Below are positions 56,535 through 64,000 of a DNA stretch of 64,000 nucleotides, one piece after another (position 1 is the first letter of the stretch; every line of letters begins with the position of its first letter). The notes beneath the pieces are model-generated. The model made no database searches, was not told the DNA's origin, and was given only the letters and a program-made list of their open reading frames with translations. Position numbers and translations under genes: made by a program. The stretch is from Moraxella sp. K1664 (GTDB taxonomy: Bacteria; Pseudomonadota; Gammaproteobacteria; Pseudomonadales; Moraxellaceae): assembly GCF_039693965.1 (NCBI RefSeq), contig NZ_CP155576.1, forward strand, positions 496,001 to 560,000, written 5' to 3'.

Positions 56535-57419
56535 AACACTCGCCCCCACACTTCTTGCCAAAGCGATACCATCTTCTATGGACAAGTAAGTTTTTTTGCT
56601 GGGCGTGTCCCTAAATACCACGTCGCCATCCCTAAATACCACACATTCGTCCACGGCAATCTGTTGCCATTTTTCATTGATGGTCAGCGGTATGGTAACC
56701 AATATCGTCACTTTGTCTTTGCTGGTGGTGACATCGCCAAAGTTGACACTCATCTCCCCATCCGACAGATGAGCTTCGCCAAAGGGGGCTTTGCGAGTGA
56801 GATAAAAGAGCAGACTGCCTGCATATGCCAGTTGCCAATTTCCATTAGAAATCAAGCAGTTAAATAGCCCATTGGCAGACAGATAACGGCATTGTGCGGT
56901 CAAAAAGGCAAATAAGGCTTCATCGGACGGACGGGACTTAAAGGTGGCTTTTAGACGGTTTAAAAGATAACAAAACGCAAGCTCGCTGTCGGTCGTACCT
57001 ACGGGGGTATAATGCTCGGCATTGCCGTTGGCGTGTAGGCGTTCGGTGCGACTGATAAAGCTGTCGGTCATCTGCCCGTTGTGAGCAAATGCCCACTGCT
57101 CGCCCCACACTTCACGCACAAAGGGGTGAATGTTGGACAGGTTATTTTTCTCGCCAATGGTCGCCCGTCTGATGTGGGCGATGACGTTCATGGCTTTTAT
57201 GGGATAATGGTTTATCAAATCCGCCACAGGCGATAGGTGCGACGGCTGATTGTCATGGAACTGGCGTAAGCCTATCTTACCCGTCTCGCCACGTTCAAAA
57301 AAGGCGATACCAAACCCATCTTCGTGATGGTCAGTCCCCCCGCCCCGCTGGCGAAAGCCTGTAAAGCTAAATCCGATGTCGGTAGGGGTGTTGCAGTTCA
57401 TTCCAAGTAGTTGGCACAT
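56532..57419 (-). CDS. Class II glutamine amidotransferase (YafJ-like)
   Basis: Ntn-hydrolase of 295 residues. The nucleophile is Cys2 (MCQLLGMNC), followed by GFRQRGGGTDHHEDGFGIAFF, the GATase_4/YafJ pattern, then HIRRATIGEKNNLSNIHPF and FAHNGQM. YafJ-type proteins hydrolyse glutamine-like amide bonds, but their natural substrate is not established. The stop codon TAG is made from the TA flank and first base of MITE copy G, so the final residues may have been altered by the insertion. The upstream region (57420-57537) holds the small RNA on the opposite strand. Confidence 0.82.
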   Translation of the reverse strand: MCQLLGMNCNTPTDIGFSFTGFRQRGGGTDHHEDGFGIAFFERGETGKIGLRQFHDNQPSHLSPVADLINHYPIKAMNVIAHIRRATIGEKNNLSNIHPFVREVWGEQWAFAHNGQMTDSFISRTERLHANGNAEHYTPVGTTDSELAFCYLLNRLKATFKSRPSDEALFAFLTAQCRYLSANGLFNCLISNGNWQLAYAGSLLFYLTRKAPFGEAHLSDGEMSVNFGDVTTSKDKVTILVTIPLTINEKWQQIAVDECVVFRDGDVVFRDTPSKKTYLSIEDGIALARSVGASV

Positions 57420-57435
57420 GGTTTTCTCTATTTTC

Positions 57436-57464
57436 TTGCAATTATTTATATCAAATGTTATACT
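57436..57464 (+). promoter_or_regulatory. Near-consensus sigma70 promoter of a small RNA
   Basis: TTGCAA and TATACT are separated by exactly 17 bases, with an extended -10 element TGT before TATACT. It reads toward the terminator hairpin at 57512-57531. Predicted start near 57471. Confidence 0.75.
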
Positions 57465-57470
57465 AAACTT

Positions 57471-57538
57471 AGCAGTCTGACCTAAGGCGAGACCTTACAG
57501 TAGGACTCATCGGGTCTGAGCAATCAGACCCTTTTCTT
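57471..57538 (+). ncRNA. Predicted small RNA, 3' neighbour of the DUF3800 gene
   Basis: About 68 nt from the predicted start to the T-run. It has a first hairpin UAAGG-CGAGA-CCUUA (57483-57497) within an outer pairing AGUC / GACU (57475-57478 with 57504-57507). A terminator hairpin GGGTCTGA-GCAA-TCAGACCC (57512-57531) follows, then TTTTCTTT. An alternative pairing joins GTCTGA near the 5' end with TCAGAC of the terminator arm. The T-run exists only on the plus strand, so the hairpin is not a terminator for the minus-strand DUF3800 gene. Structured RNAs linked to DUF3800 genes have been described by comparative genomics; whether this one belongs to a known class I cannot say. Confidence 0.6.
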
Positions 57539-58308
57539 TATCTTATCACGATACCCAAAGGATGTGTTTTGCTTGCTTGAACAAACAAAACAGGCTTTAA
57601 ACGCTCAACATAATTCCGCCCACCCTTTTTCTTTACGTAGCTACATGGTGAGAATTTTTGTCCCAAAAAGTAAGCCTTCACATCAGCCAATTGAATAAAA
57701 TAAGAATGGGCTGAATCTCTATGCACAGCATCTTCAATAATAAACTTCAAAGGCATCATGCGATAACCCGAACCAAGACCAATTTGGTTGGGTATGGGGT
57801 TATAGCGTCTCATTCTACGATTTAAATTTCTTAACTTGATTTCATCAGTTTTATCAACAAATAAAATGGCCAAATCGTGATTTTGTGCTGTTGAACGAAT
57901 AAAGTTTTTGTAGCCCAGTGTGTTATCAATGCGTTGCATTAAAGTTTGCCATGCTAATTCAAAGATATCAGCATGTGCGGTTTTGTTTTTCTTATTAACG
58001 ACAACGTTTATGATTTGATAGTTGGGCAGAGTTGCTTGAAAATCCAAAACATCTCTTAATAGTCTAAGTCTTAATGATTTGGCGATGCGTTTTGAGTCTT
58101 TGGGTTTGTGAATGAAATGAGAGCTGTGAATTTCTTCTCTTAATTTAAATCCATAACGCCCCTTTAAGTGGCGACGAAAATTGATGACGGCTTCCAAAGT
58201 GGCGTGCCAATCTTGTTCATGAATAATAATCGCACTTAGGCAAAAATAATCCGAAGGGCTGTTATTAACCCCCACGTCTCCACTTTCATCAACATAAATC
58301 AAAAACAT
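57538..58308 (-). CDS. DUF3800 protein, predicted RNase H-like nuclease
   Basis: DUF3800 protein of 256 residues from the ATG at 58308. The start matches the family: MFLIYVDESGDVGVNNSPSDYFCLSAI, with the YVDESG motif. Later acidic residues occur in AILFVDKTDEIKLRNLNRR and FIQLADVKAYFLGQ, the expected sites of the RNase H-like fold. The real substrate is not known. Its start overlaps the thrB stop as TGATG, so translation is coupled to thrB. A predicted small RNA on the opposite strand ends next to its stop codon. GC content is lower than in thrB, which may point to acquisition. Confidence 0.8.
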   Translation of the reverse strand: MFLIYVDESGDVGVNNSPSDYFCLSAIIIHEQDWHATLEAVINFRRHLKGRYGFKLREEIHSSHFIHKPKDSKRIAKSLRLRLLRDVLDFQATLPNYQIINVVVNKKNKTAHADIFELAWQTLMQRIDNTLGYKNFIRSTAQNHDLAILFVDKTDEIKLRNLNRRMRRYNPIPNQIGLGSGYRMMPLKFIIEDAVHRDSAHSYFIQLADVKAYFLGQKFSPCSYVKKKGGRNYVERLKPVLFVQASKTHPLGIVIR

Positions 58309-59309
58309 CAGGCAACACGCCCCCAATGAAAACTCGCCAGCCGTTTCATCAAATCAGGATTTTTTACCATAATATCATCGCCCGTCCGCCCTTGCTCACG
58401 GTTATAGTAGATGACGTTTAGACGCAGTAGCCAAAAAATCGTGGCAGAGTAGGCAAGCATGACAGGCAGGGCGGTTTTTTCGTTGTCGGTTAAGGGGCGG
58501 ACACGCTCGTAGCCGTCTATAAAAGCAGTCATTTTGTCGGTGTTAAAATTCACGCTCTCGCCGTCTGTGGCATTGCCCCAAGTCGTACAAAAATCGTTAA
58601 TGGTAATGGCAATGTCCATCAGATAATGCTCAACCGACACTTCGGTAAAGTCCAAAAGCCCTGTCAGGCGAGCCGTATCGCCTGAAAAATCCCATAAGGT
58701 ATTATCAGTAAACATATCCAAATGACAAAGCCCCTTTGGCAAATCATCGGGCAGATTGGCGTAGGCTGTCCAGATGTCGCTTATGAGACGGGCTTCATCG
58801 GTGGGCATATAGGCGGTTTCACGCTCTTTGACCCTTGCCCAGTCGTACAGTGGCACGCCATAGTTTTCGGCAGGTTGCAGGGTTTGTAAGGTCTCATGCA
58901 GAGTTGCCAACGCTTGCCCCATAGTACGACACATGGCGGTGTCGGTGGCGGTGGGGTGTGAGCCTGAGAGCTTTGGCACGACTAGGATTGCTTTGTTTTC
59001 GTATCGCATGACGCAGTCGGAGCCGATGTCATCGCCTTTGGCGGTGAGTTTGACAAGTGGTGGGGCGATTGGTAATTTGTCTTGTAGGGCGTGCATGACG
59101 GTTGCCATTTTGATGATGTCGGCAGGTACACGCTCTTCAAATAGCGTAAACACATAGCTAAACTCATCGCCCACGTCGCTGTCGGTTTGGATAAACCAGT
59201 TGGAATTTTTGATGCCTTGGGTAATTGGAATGGCTTTTTTAAATTTTACGCCAAACAAACCACAAAACGCAAAAAATTCATCATCAGATAGGTGGGTATA
59301 GACGGACAT
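58308..59309 (-). CDS. thrB: Homoserine kinase, type II (APH fold)
   Basis: Kinase of 333 residues that phosphorylates homoserine in threonine synthesis. It belongs to the aminoglycoside-phosphotransferase-like (HSK2) family, not the GHMP type of E. coli. Motifs: GIKNSNWFIQT near the nucleotide site, the catalytic loop GLCHLDMFTDNTLW, and metal-binding Asp in TGLLDFTEVSVEHYLMDIAI. An AAGG element 7 bases before the ATG supports the start. It is followed by the overlapping DUF3800 gene. APH relatives for other substrates are possible; length and motif set favour HSK2. Confidence 0.88.
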   Translation of the reverse strand: MSVYTHLSDDEFFAFCGLFGVKFKKAIPITQGIKNSNWFIQTDSDVGDEFSYVFTLFEERVPADIIKMATVMHALQDKLPIAPPLVKLTAKGDDIGSDCVMRYENKAILVVPKLSGSHPTATDTAMCRTMGQALATLHETLQTLQPAENYGVPLYDWARVKERETAYMPTDEARLISDIWTAYANLPDDLPKGLCHLDMFTDNTLWDFSGDTARLTGLLDFTEVSVEHYLMDIAITINDFCTTWGNATDGESVNFNTDKMTAFIDGYERVRPLTDNEKTALPVMLAYSATIFWLLRLNVIYYNREQGRTGDDIMVKNPDLMKRLASFHWGRVA

Positions 59310-59424
59310 GGGTTAGCCTTTTTTGTTGAATAAAATCTTTATTTTAAAACTTTTTGCAAAAATTTACGACTACTTTTTGACTTTTTAAGTATTTATACCC
59401 AAGCGGTTGCCCTTGTTTTTAACC

Positions 59425-59441
59425 ATGATAACGTTTATCAT
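59425..59441. promoter_or_regulatory. Operator-like palindrome upstream of the DUF6493-like gene
   Basis: ATGATAA-CGT-TTATCAT, perfect 7-bp arms about a 3-base centre, 47 bases upstream of the start at 59489. It is a good size for a dimeric repressor. No regulator gene lies next to it in the window. Confidence 0.45.
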
Positions 59442-59488
59442 AACCAAACACCCCAATCCACCCAAAATCTACCAAACAAGGAACGCCC

Positions 59489-62467
59489 ATGACCCAACCC
59501 GCCCCCAAAACCAAAAAAGACATCTTAGCCGAATTTGACCACATCATCGCCACAGGCGAGCTTAGCCAAATCATTCCCTTTTTGGACGCTCACAAACAAG
59601 GCAACGTAAGCGAGCTTAAAAAACAGCTCAACAAAGCCCGCCGATATTATCTGGACCGGCATGAAGTCAAAGAAAACGGCAGAACGGTTGGCACAGGTGT
59701 GCGTGGCACGCCCAATCACGAGCGAATGCTGTTTTGTTTGGCATTGGCGTTATTATCGCCCAGTGATTTTAATGGGCGTTGGTTTGATTGTTTTGCACAG
59801 GTGTTACGGTATATGTCCAACCCTGATTATTATAAAAGTTTGGATAACAAAAACAATACCACGCCCATGGTTTTTGACATCATCAAGCATTTTGATTTTA
59901 AAGAGCTGTTTAATGCTTTTACGGCAGAATGTGTTAAAAGAGAGATAATGTGGGGATTAGATTATCCATTATTAAGACGATTAGAAAATGACAAGCTGAT
60001 AGACCATCACCCCCAACTATTTGCCATGACAATCGCTAGATTTACAATGCCAAATGCTATGCCTAAAAAGAAATTAAGCATTGATGAATACCGAGAGTTT
60101 ATCTTGTCATCAGACATTTTGGTTCGTGATGTCAAGTTATTATTTGAATATGAAACTGATGTGAGTTGGGTATCATTTGACTATTTAGACAGGCAGACAT
60201 TTAAAGAATATAAAAACGGTGAATTTTGGCTTTATTTTATTCCTGAATTTATCAAACAGGGCAAATTAGACCGTCAATTTGTCCTACAAAAATGCCTAGA
60301 AATCCAAACAGGACTTTGGAAAACAACCAGCAAAAGTTTTTTTAAAGAGCTATTTAAAGCACTCTCCCCAACCATAGATGAGCTTATCACACACCAAGAG
60401 CAGATTTTTGTTTTATTGCACAGTGATTATAAACCTGCGGTTAATTTTGCCATTGAACTTATCAAACAAATCATTCTTGATGAGCGGTTTTTATTAGATG
60501 AATTTATAGAATTCGTTAGTCCTGTGATGATGAATGCCGATTTTAAAGGCGGTATCAAATCGCTACTTGTGTCCTTTGATAAATTATTAAAAACCAAGCC
60601 ACATTTGATTAAAGATTTGTATCCTATCATCAGCTCGGTGTTATTTGTCAATGAATTAGCCCTACAAGAGCGAGCGGTAAAAATACTTGCCAAATACGCC
60701 AATAAAAAAGCCTTAGATGATGAATACGACAATCTACAAAATACCCTGCACGCCATTTATGATACTTTGCCAAATGACATCAAATCAGGATTAGCCCCAA
60801 TTTATACGCCCATGCTAGATAATGGCGAGCATGATTTATCAAATAATGTCTCTAATGAACCGATGAATGACACAGGCACAGATTATTATTATGATAACAG
60901 CGTCAATATTGATTATTTTGCCGATGAGCGAAAAATCACGCTTTATGATGATTTTAATGAGTTGTTATTTAATTTTGGGCAATTAGAACATGGCGATAAC
61001 CCCATAGAGATTGAGATTTATATGGCAAGTTATTTAGCCTTAAAACAACAAGGCAAATTCCCAAGCGATGATAACACCCAATTAAAATCAGTATTGGATA
61101 AATACCGTCATCAGTGGTCAGACAATGATGTCTTTACAATTTTTGAAACAGAATTTTTAAATCACATTTATCAAAATAAAGATGAAAAAATCGGCACTCA
61201 TCAATATAAATTTTTAAACTCTTATCATGCCATAGTGAAGCAGTTTATTGCACTTGATAAGATAAATGACGGCAAAAGTGATAATCCCTTATCGCTATTA
61301 TCCACGCCAACCCATGCACCTGCTTATATAGAGCCTGCGATATTGGTAGAGCGACTCATCGCCTATCAGAAGGCGGGGGTAGAGATTGATTTGACCGATT
61401 ATGCCATAGCATTGGCTCGCACGCCACGAGCGAGTGTAGAGCCTGCCCTTAGTTTATTGCCCCAAATCACAGATGAGCTTATCCGTGAGAGCTTGGCATT
61501 TGCCTTTGGGCAGAGCGAATTACCCAAGACCATTCCACCCCAAGCAATCAGCGAAAAGTTTGGTTATGAAAAAGGCGAGCATTATCAAGCATGGCGGGGC
61601 ATATTTGCAACCATAGCCAAAACGCATTATCCTAATATAGAGCTGGATTATTCTCATGAATATGCCAAACTATTTGATAAGGTGGTGGTTAATGATAAAT
61701 TGGGGCAAGATTATTACCGCAAGCAAATATTGGCATATGATTGGCAAAGTGGCAGAAATATTGAAACGGGTAGTTATTATATCGGGTTTGATATCAGTGC
61801 TTATTTAAAATATGCTCATACTTCGGACATTTATCGCCAAAGTTGTTATTATGCAAGAATATATACAGATATTTATGATAATCAGATATTGACATTATCC
61901 AAATTTTTAACACCACTTAATCAAACAGACAGTGATAAATTTTTGTCAAATTATGTATTTGATGATTCAGAGATGTACGCTCAAATTGCCTTACCATTAT
62001 TGCAAATCATGGCGAGCGATGATTATCCTTATAATCCTTATACTCAGTTTATCATGACGGCGTGCTGTTTTGCCAAAGACAAAGCCATAAGATTGGCGGT
62101 GGTGGATTTGATGAGTTTTGCCATTAGTCATCACAGATTGGATATTGATACCTTTACCCGACATAGTAGCGAATGGACCAATCATAACTCCGCCCCATTT
62201 AATCGTTATGTAGAATGTATCCAAAGCCTGTCTGAATATGGTGGTGATTATGCGGTCATTGTCAAAGAGATTATTGAAAAGACGTTATTAAAACTTTGTT
62301 TTGATGATAAATTACCAACCAATTTTAAAAAGTATTTGGAGCTGTATTATTTATTATTGTCCCAATCAAACACCAAAGCCGATGATGAAATAATGACAAA
62401 GCTACATGAATTTGTGGCGATATCGGGTAGCGTCAAGGCAATCGTAAATAAAATTGGTAAATTATAA
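59489..62467 (+). CDS. DUF6493-like large helical protein
   Basis: A 992-residue soluble protein starting MTQPAPKTKKDILAEFDHII with AAGGA upstream. It is all helical in appearance, with repeated Leu-rich segments (for example about 230-430) that suggest HEAT-like repeats. It contains no catalytic motif that I recognise and no membrane segment. I assign it to the DUF6493 type by length, helix pattern and neighbour. The SWIM-finger protein downstream suggests a pair like yehM-yehQ of E. coli, linked to the YehL class of MoxR AAA+ ATPase and a VWA protein. Those would lie outside the window. From about 59,900 on, the AT content is higher than in the flanking housekeeping genes. Confidence 0.6.
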   Translation: MTQPAPKTKKDILAEFDHIIATGELSQIIPFLDAHKQGNVSELKKQLNKARRYYLDRHEVKENGRTVGTGVRGTPNHERMLFCLALALLSPSDFNGRWFDCFAQVLRYMSNPDYYKSLDNKNNTTPMVFDIIKHFDFKELFNAFTAECVKREIMWGLDYPLLRRLENDKLIDHHPQLFAMTIARFTMPNAMPKKKLSIDEYREFILSSDILVRDVKLLFEYETDVSWVSFDYLDRQTFKEYKNGEFWLYFIPEFIKQGKLDRQFVLQKCLEIQTGLWKTTSKSFFKELFKALSPTIDELITHQEQIFVLLHSDYKPAVNFAIELIKQIILDERFLLDEFIEFVSPVMMNADFKGGIKSLLVSFDKLLKTKPHLIKDLYPIISSVLFVNELALQERAVKILAKYANKKALDDEYDNLQNTLHAIYDTLPNDIKSGLAPIYTPMLDNGEHDLSNNVSNEPMNDTGTDYYYDNSVNIDYFADERKITLYDDFNELLFNFGQLEHGDNPIEIEIYMASYLALKQQGKFPSDDNTQLKSVLDKYRHQWSDNDVFTIFETEFLNHIYQNKDEKIGTHQYKFLNSYHAIVKQFIALDKINDGKSDNPLSLLSTPTHAPAYIEPAILVERLIAYQKAGVEIDLTDYAIALARTPRASVEPALSLLPQITDELIRESLAFAFGQSELPKTIPPQAISEKFGYEKGEHYQAWRGIFATIAKTHYPNIELDYSHEYAKLFDKVVVNDKLGQDYYRKQILAYDWQSGRNIETGSYYIGFDISAYLKYAHTSDIYRQSCYYARIYTDIYDNQILTLSKFLTPLNQTDSDKFLSNYVFDDSEMYAQIALPLLQIMASDDYPYNPYTQFIMTACCFAKDKAIRLAVVDLMSFAISHHRLDIDTFTRHSSEWTNHNSAPFNRYVECIQSLSEYGGDYAVIVKEIIEKTLLKLCFDDKLPTNFKKYLELYYLLLSQSNTKADDEIMTKLHEFVAISGSVKAIVNKIGKL

Positions 62468-62471
62468 TTAA

Positions 62472-62590
62472 ACTTCCTGCAAAACTAGGTTTTCCGTTCG
62501 CCCTGAGCTTGTCGAAGGGTAGCGGAAAACCGTTATGGTTCGACAAGCTCACCACGAACGGTTTTCTTCAATTGGAGTTTTGCAGGAAGT
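62472..62590. repeat. REP-like nested palindrome, unoccupied IS110 target homolog
   Basis: Outer arms ACTTCCTGCAAAACT (62472-62486) and AGTTTTGCAGGAAGT (62576-62590) are perfect inverses. Inside, CCGTTCGCCCTGAGC and CTTGTCGAA pair with TTCGACAAGCTC and CGAACGG. GTTCGCCCTGAGC at 62496-62508, with core CT at 62503-62504, is the same site that the IS110-family element occupies at 35656. It lies between two genes of the same strand. Confidence 0.9.
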
Positions 62591-62613
62591 CTGTTAGTTA
62601 AAAGGATAAAAAC

Positions 62614-63966
62614 ATGAGCCTTGCCGATATTGATGTCAGTTATCAATCCCCCAGCCGATTGATAAAAAAACCAACCTTTGATGAATTGGTATTATCTCAT
62701 CATACCGACATCGAAGAGCTGACCGACATTCCATGCTTTTTTTGGGGCGAAATCACCGAGCCACTGCCGACTGCCAAAGCCTTGATGTGCCTAAGCCGTG
62801 TGGTGCGGTCAAGTTTTGCCCCCATACCTGTATCACTAAGAGACCCGATTATCAGTGCAGGGCGAGATGAGTTGCGTTTTGAAGGCTTTTCATCGTGCAA
62901 TGGGGTGTATGCCCGTTTGGATTTGTTATCGGACGGCATGGACGGCGAATTTATCGCACATGGCACGACCAATGTGGATTTTAATGAACCGATGATAAAT
63001 GCCCTAAATGCCGTCAAAAAGAATGAACTTATGATGATGAGCGTGGGCGATAAAGAAGTTAATATCAGCACCGATGTGGGTAACATCAAAGAGAAAAAAG
63101 TGAAATTGCCCGACCGCTGGATAAAGGGGCTAACCAGTGTGCAGGTCTATATGGCGGACATGGTGGAGATATTTAGATTAAATAAAATGCAAAGTATGCA
63201 GTTTTTTAATACCATACCCAAATCCAAAAATAACGCCACACTATATTTGACTTATAAATTAAATAAAGTCGTGATAAGTCCCATTTATGCCAAAGGGAGC
63301 ATAAAAGTGGGTGGTTTGGAGCGACTTCGGTTATTAGAAAATCTGGTGCCGTATATTGATAACATGGTGTTTTTTCAAAATATCAATGATGATAAAGACA
63401 GCCAGAGTATGGCAATACAGATTTATATGAAACATATGCGATTGACATTGGCAATATCACCGCACAATCATCGGGGATTTTCGGGGGAAGGTAATATATT
63501 ACAAAAAATAACGCATGAATTGCCAACTGAATATATTTATGCCTTTAATCATTTATTAAAAAGTAATGAGAATTTTGACCCGACCACATTAGCCATAGAC
63601 AATGATTTATATATTGACGATGTTAAAAGTTTGACCACGCATTTATCCATGATTGGGCTGTTGGGATTTGATTTGTATAGCGACAGTTATTATTATCGCC
63701 GACTGCCTTTTAACATGAATAAATTATTATCGCTCAATCCCCGCCTAAATAACGCCAAAAAACTCATCAAAGACGATAACATCACGCTCGTTCATCATCG
63801 CCCCAATGACACCCTTGCCCATGTCAAAAGTGGCGAGCATACTTATACAGTGGTCATCACAGACACCCATGCCAAATGCACCTGCCAATGGTATGCCAAA
63901 CATCAGACCAAGCGTGGACTGTGTAAGCATATTTTGGGCGTGCAGATGATGATAAATGCGTTGTGA
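62614..63966 (+). CDS. SWIM zinc-finger protein (YehQ-like)
   Basis: Protein of 450 residues with a C-terminal SWIM finger, Cys422-x-Cys424-x12-Cys437-x-His439, in KCTCQWYAKHQTKRGLCKHI. The N-terminal 400 residues are mixed alpha/beta without a recognisable catalytic motif. SWIM fingers bind DNA or proteins. With the large helical protein upstream it resembles the yehM-yehQ part of the YehL MoxR AAA+ locus in E. coli. An AAGGAT element before the ATG is well placed. The stop is near the window end; further genes of the locus would lie to the right. Confidence 0.7.
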   Translation: MSLADIDVSYQSPSRLIKKPTFDELVLSHHTDIEELTDIPCFFWGEITEPLPTAKALMCLSRVVRSSFAPIPVSLRDPIISAGRDELRFEGFSSCNGVYARLDLLSDGMDGEFIAHGTTNVDFNEPMINALNAVKKNELMMMSVGDKEVNISTDVGNIKEKKVKLPDRWIKGLTSVQVYMADMVEIFRLNKMQSMQFFNTIPKSKNNATLYLTYKLNKVVISPIYAKGSIKVGGLERLRLLENLVPYIDNMVFFQNINDDKDSQSMAIQIYMKHMRLTLAISPHNHRGFSGEGNILQKITHELPTEYIYAFNHLLKSNENFDPTTLAIDNDLYIDDVKSLTTHLSMIGLLGFDLYSDSYYYRRLPFNMNKLLSLNPRLNNAKKLIKDDNITLVHHRPNDTLAHVKSGEHTYTVVITDTHAKCTCQWYAKHQTKRGLCKHILGVQMMINAL

Positions 63967-64000
63967 AATATAAAAATACCGCCCAAACTTGACTAATACA

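Noticed and set aside
57475-57531. Hammerhead-like word CGATGAGTCC on the minus strand next to the DUF3800 gene
   Set aside because: The CUGAUGA core is not exact and no GAAA partner strand is found nearby, so a ribozyme is not supported.

Overview
The window is chromosomal DNA of a gammaproteobacterium of the family Moraxellaceae, most likely Moraxella. This is inferred from a BfmRS-type two-component pair very close to that of Acinetobacter, the yggS-pilT-pilU cluster, the ygfB / coiled-coil gene / zapA arrangement, a type II (kinase-fold) homoserine kinase, moderately AT-rich DNA and dense small palindromic repeats. Almost all of it is housekeeping. No prophage, CRISPR array or integrative element is visible.

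Layout. 1-4.5 kb: an EnvZ-like kinase, a small membrane protein, and bfmS/bfmR on the minus strand. 4.6-12.5 kb: the whole F1Fo ATP synthase operon (atpIBEFHAGDC, minus strand), with a MITE between atpI and atpB. 12.9-16.1 kb: zinc uptake, znuA divergent from zur-znuC-znuB. 16.3-18.6 kb: a cAMP-phosphodiesterase-like gene, dksA and gluQRS. 18.6-21.7 kb: ftsW and murD. 21.9-26.4 kb: glnB, a DUF2147 protein, a secreted nuclease with a small acidic partner, mutY and ispA. 26.5-31 kb: tRNA-Phe, rplS, glmS, tuf and tRNA-Gly. 31.2-42 kb: the full phosphate regulon in transcription order pstS-pstC-pstA-pstB-phoU-phoB-phoR-ppx. It has a PhoB box before pstS, an IS110-family element between pstB and phoU, and a MITE between pstS and pstC. 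42.3-47 kb: miaB, a ClpX-like AAA+ ATPase and an alcohol dehydrogenase flanked by two MITEs. 47.6-54 kb: ygfB, a coiled-coil gene, zapA, an orphan PoNi-type immunity gene, yggS, pilT, pilU and fur. 54.2-59.3 kb: a di-heme peroxidase, a frameshifted esterase, a class II amidotransferase, a DUF3800 gene with a probable small RNA at its 3' end, and thrB. 59.5-64 kb: a 992-residue DUF6493-like protein and a SWIM-finger protein, probably the start of a larger locus cut by the window edge.

The most striking signal is in the IS110-family element (35658-36899). Its 5' noncoding end folds into three stem-loops and carries four short segments that match the left target, the right target, the right element end and the left element end. 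Each match includes a CT core. This is the layout of a bridge RNA, and its specificity can be read from the sequence. The element sits inside a palindromic REP-type repeat, and a related unoccupied repeat lies at 62472-62590. Joining the element ends would also create a sigma70-like promoter.

Other leads are seven copies of a roughly 206-bp TA-flanked hairpin MITE with compensatory changes in its stems; a small RNA with a near-consensus promoter and terminator facing a DUF3800 gene; a ClpX-like ATPase with an SSB-like acidic tip; a PhoR without membrane segments; and a single-base frameshift in a probable iron-regulated esterase.
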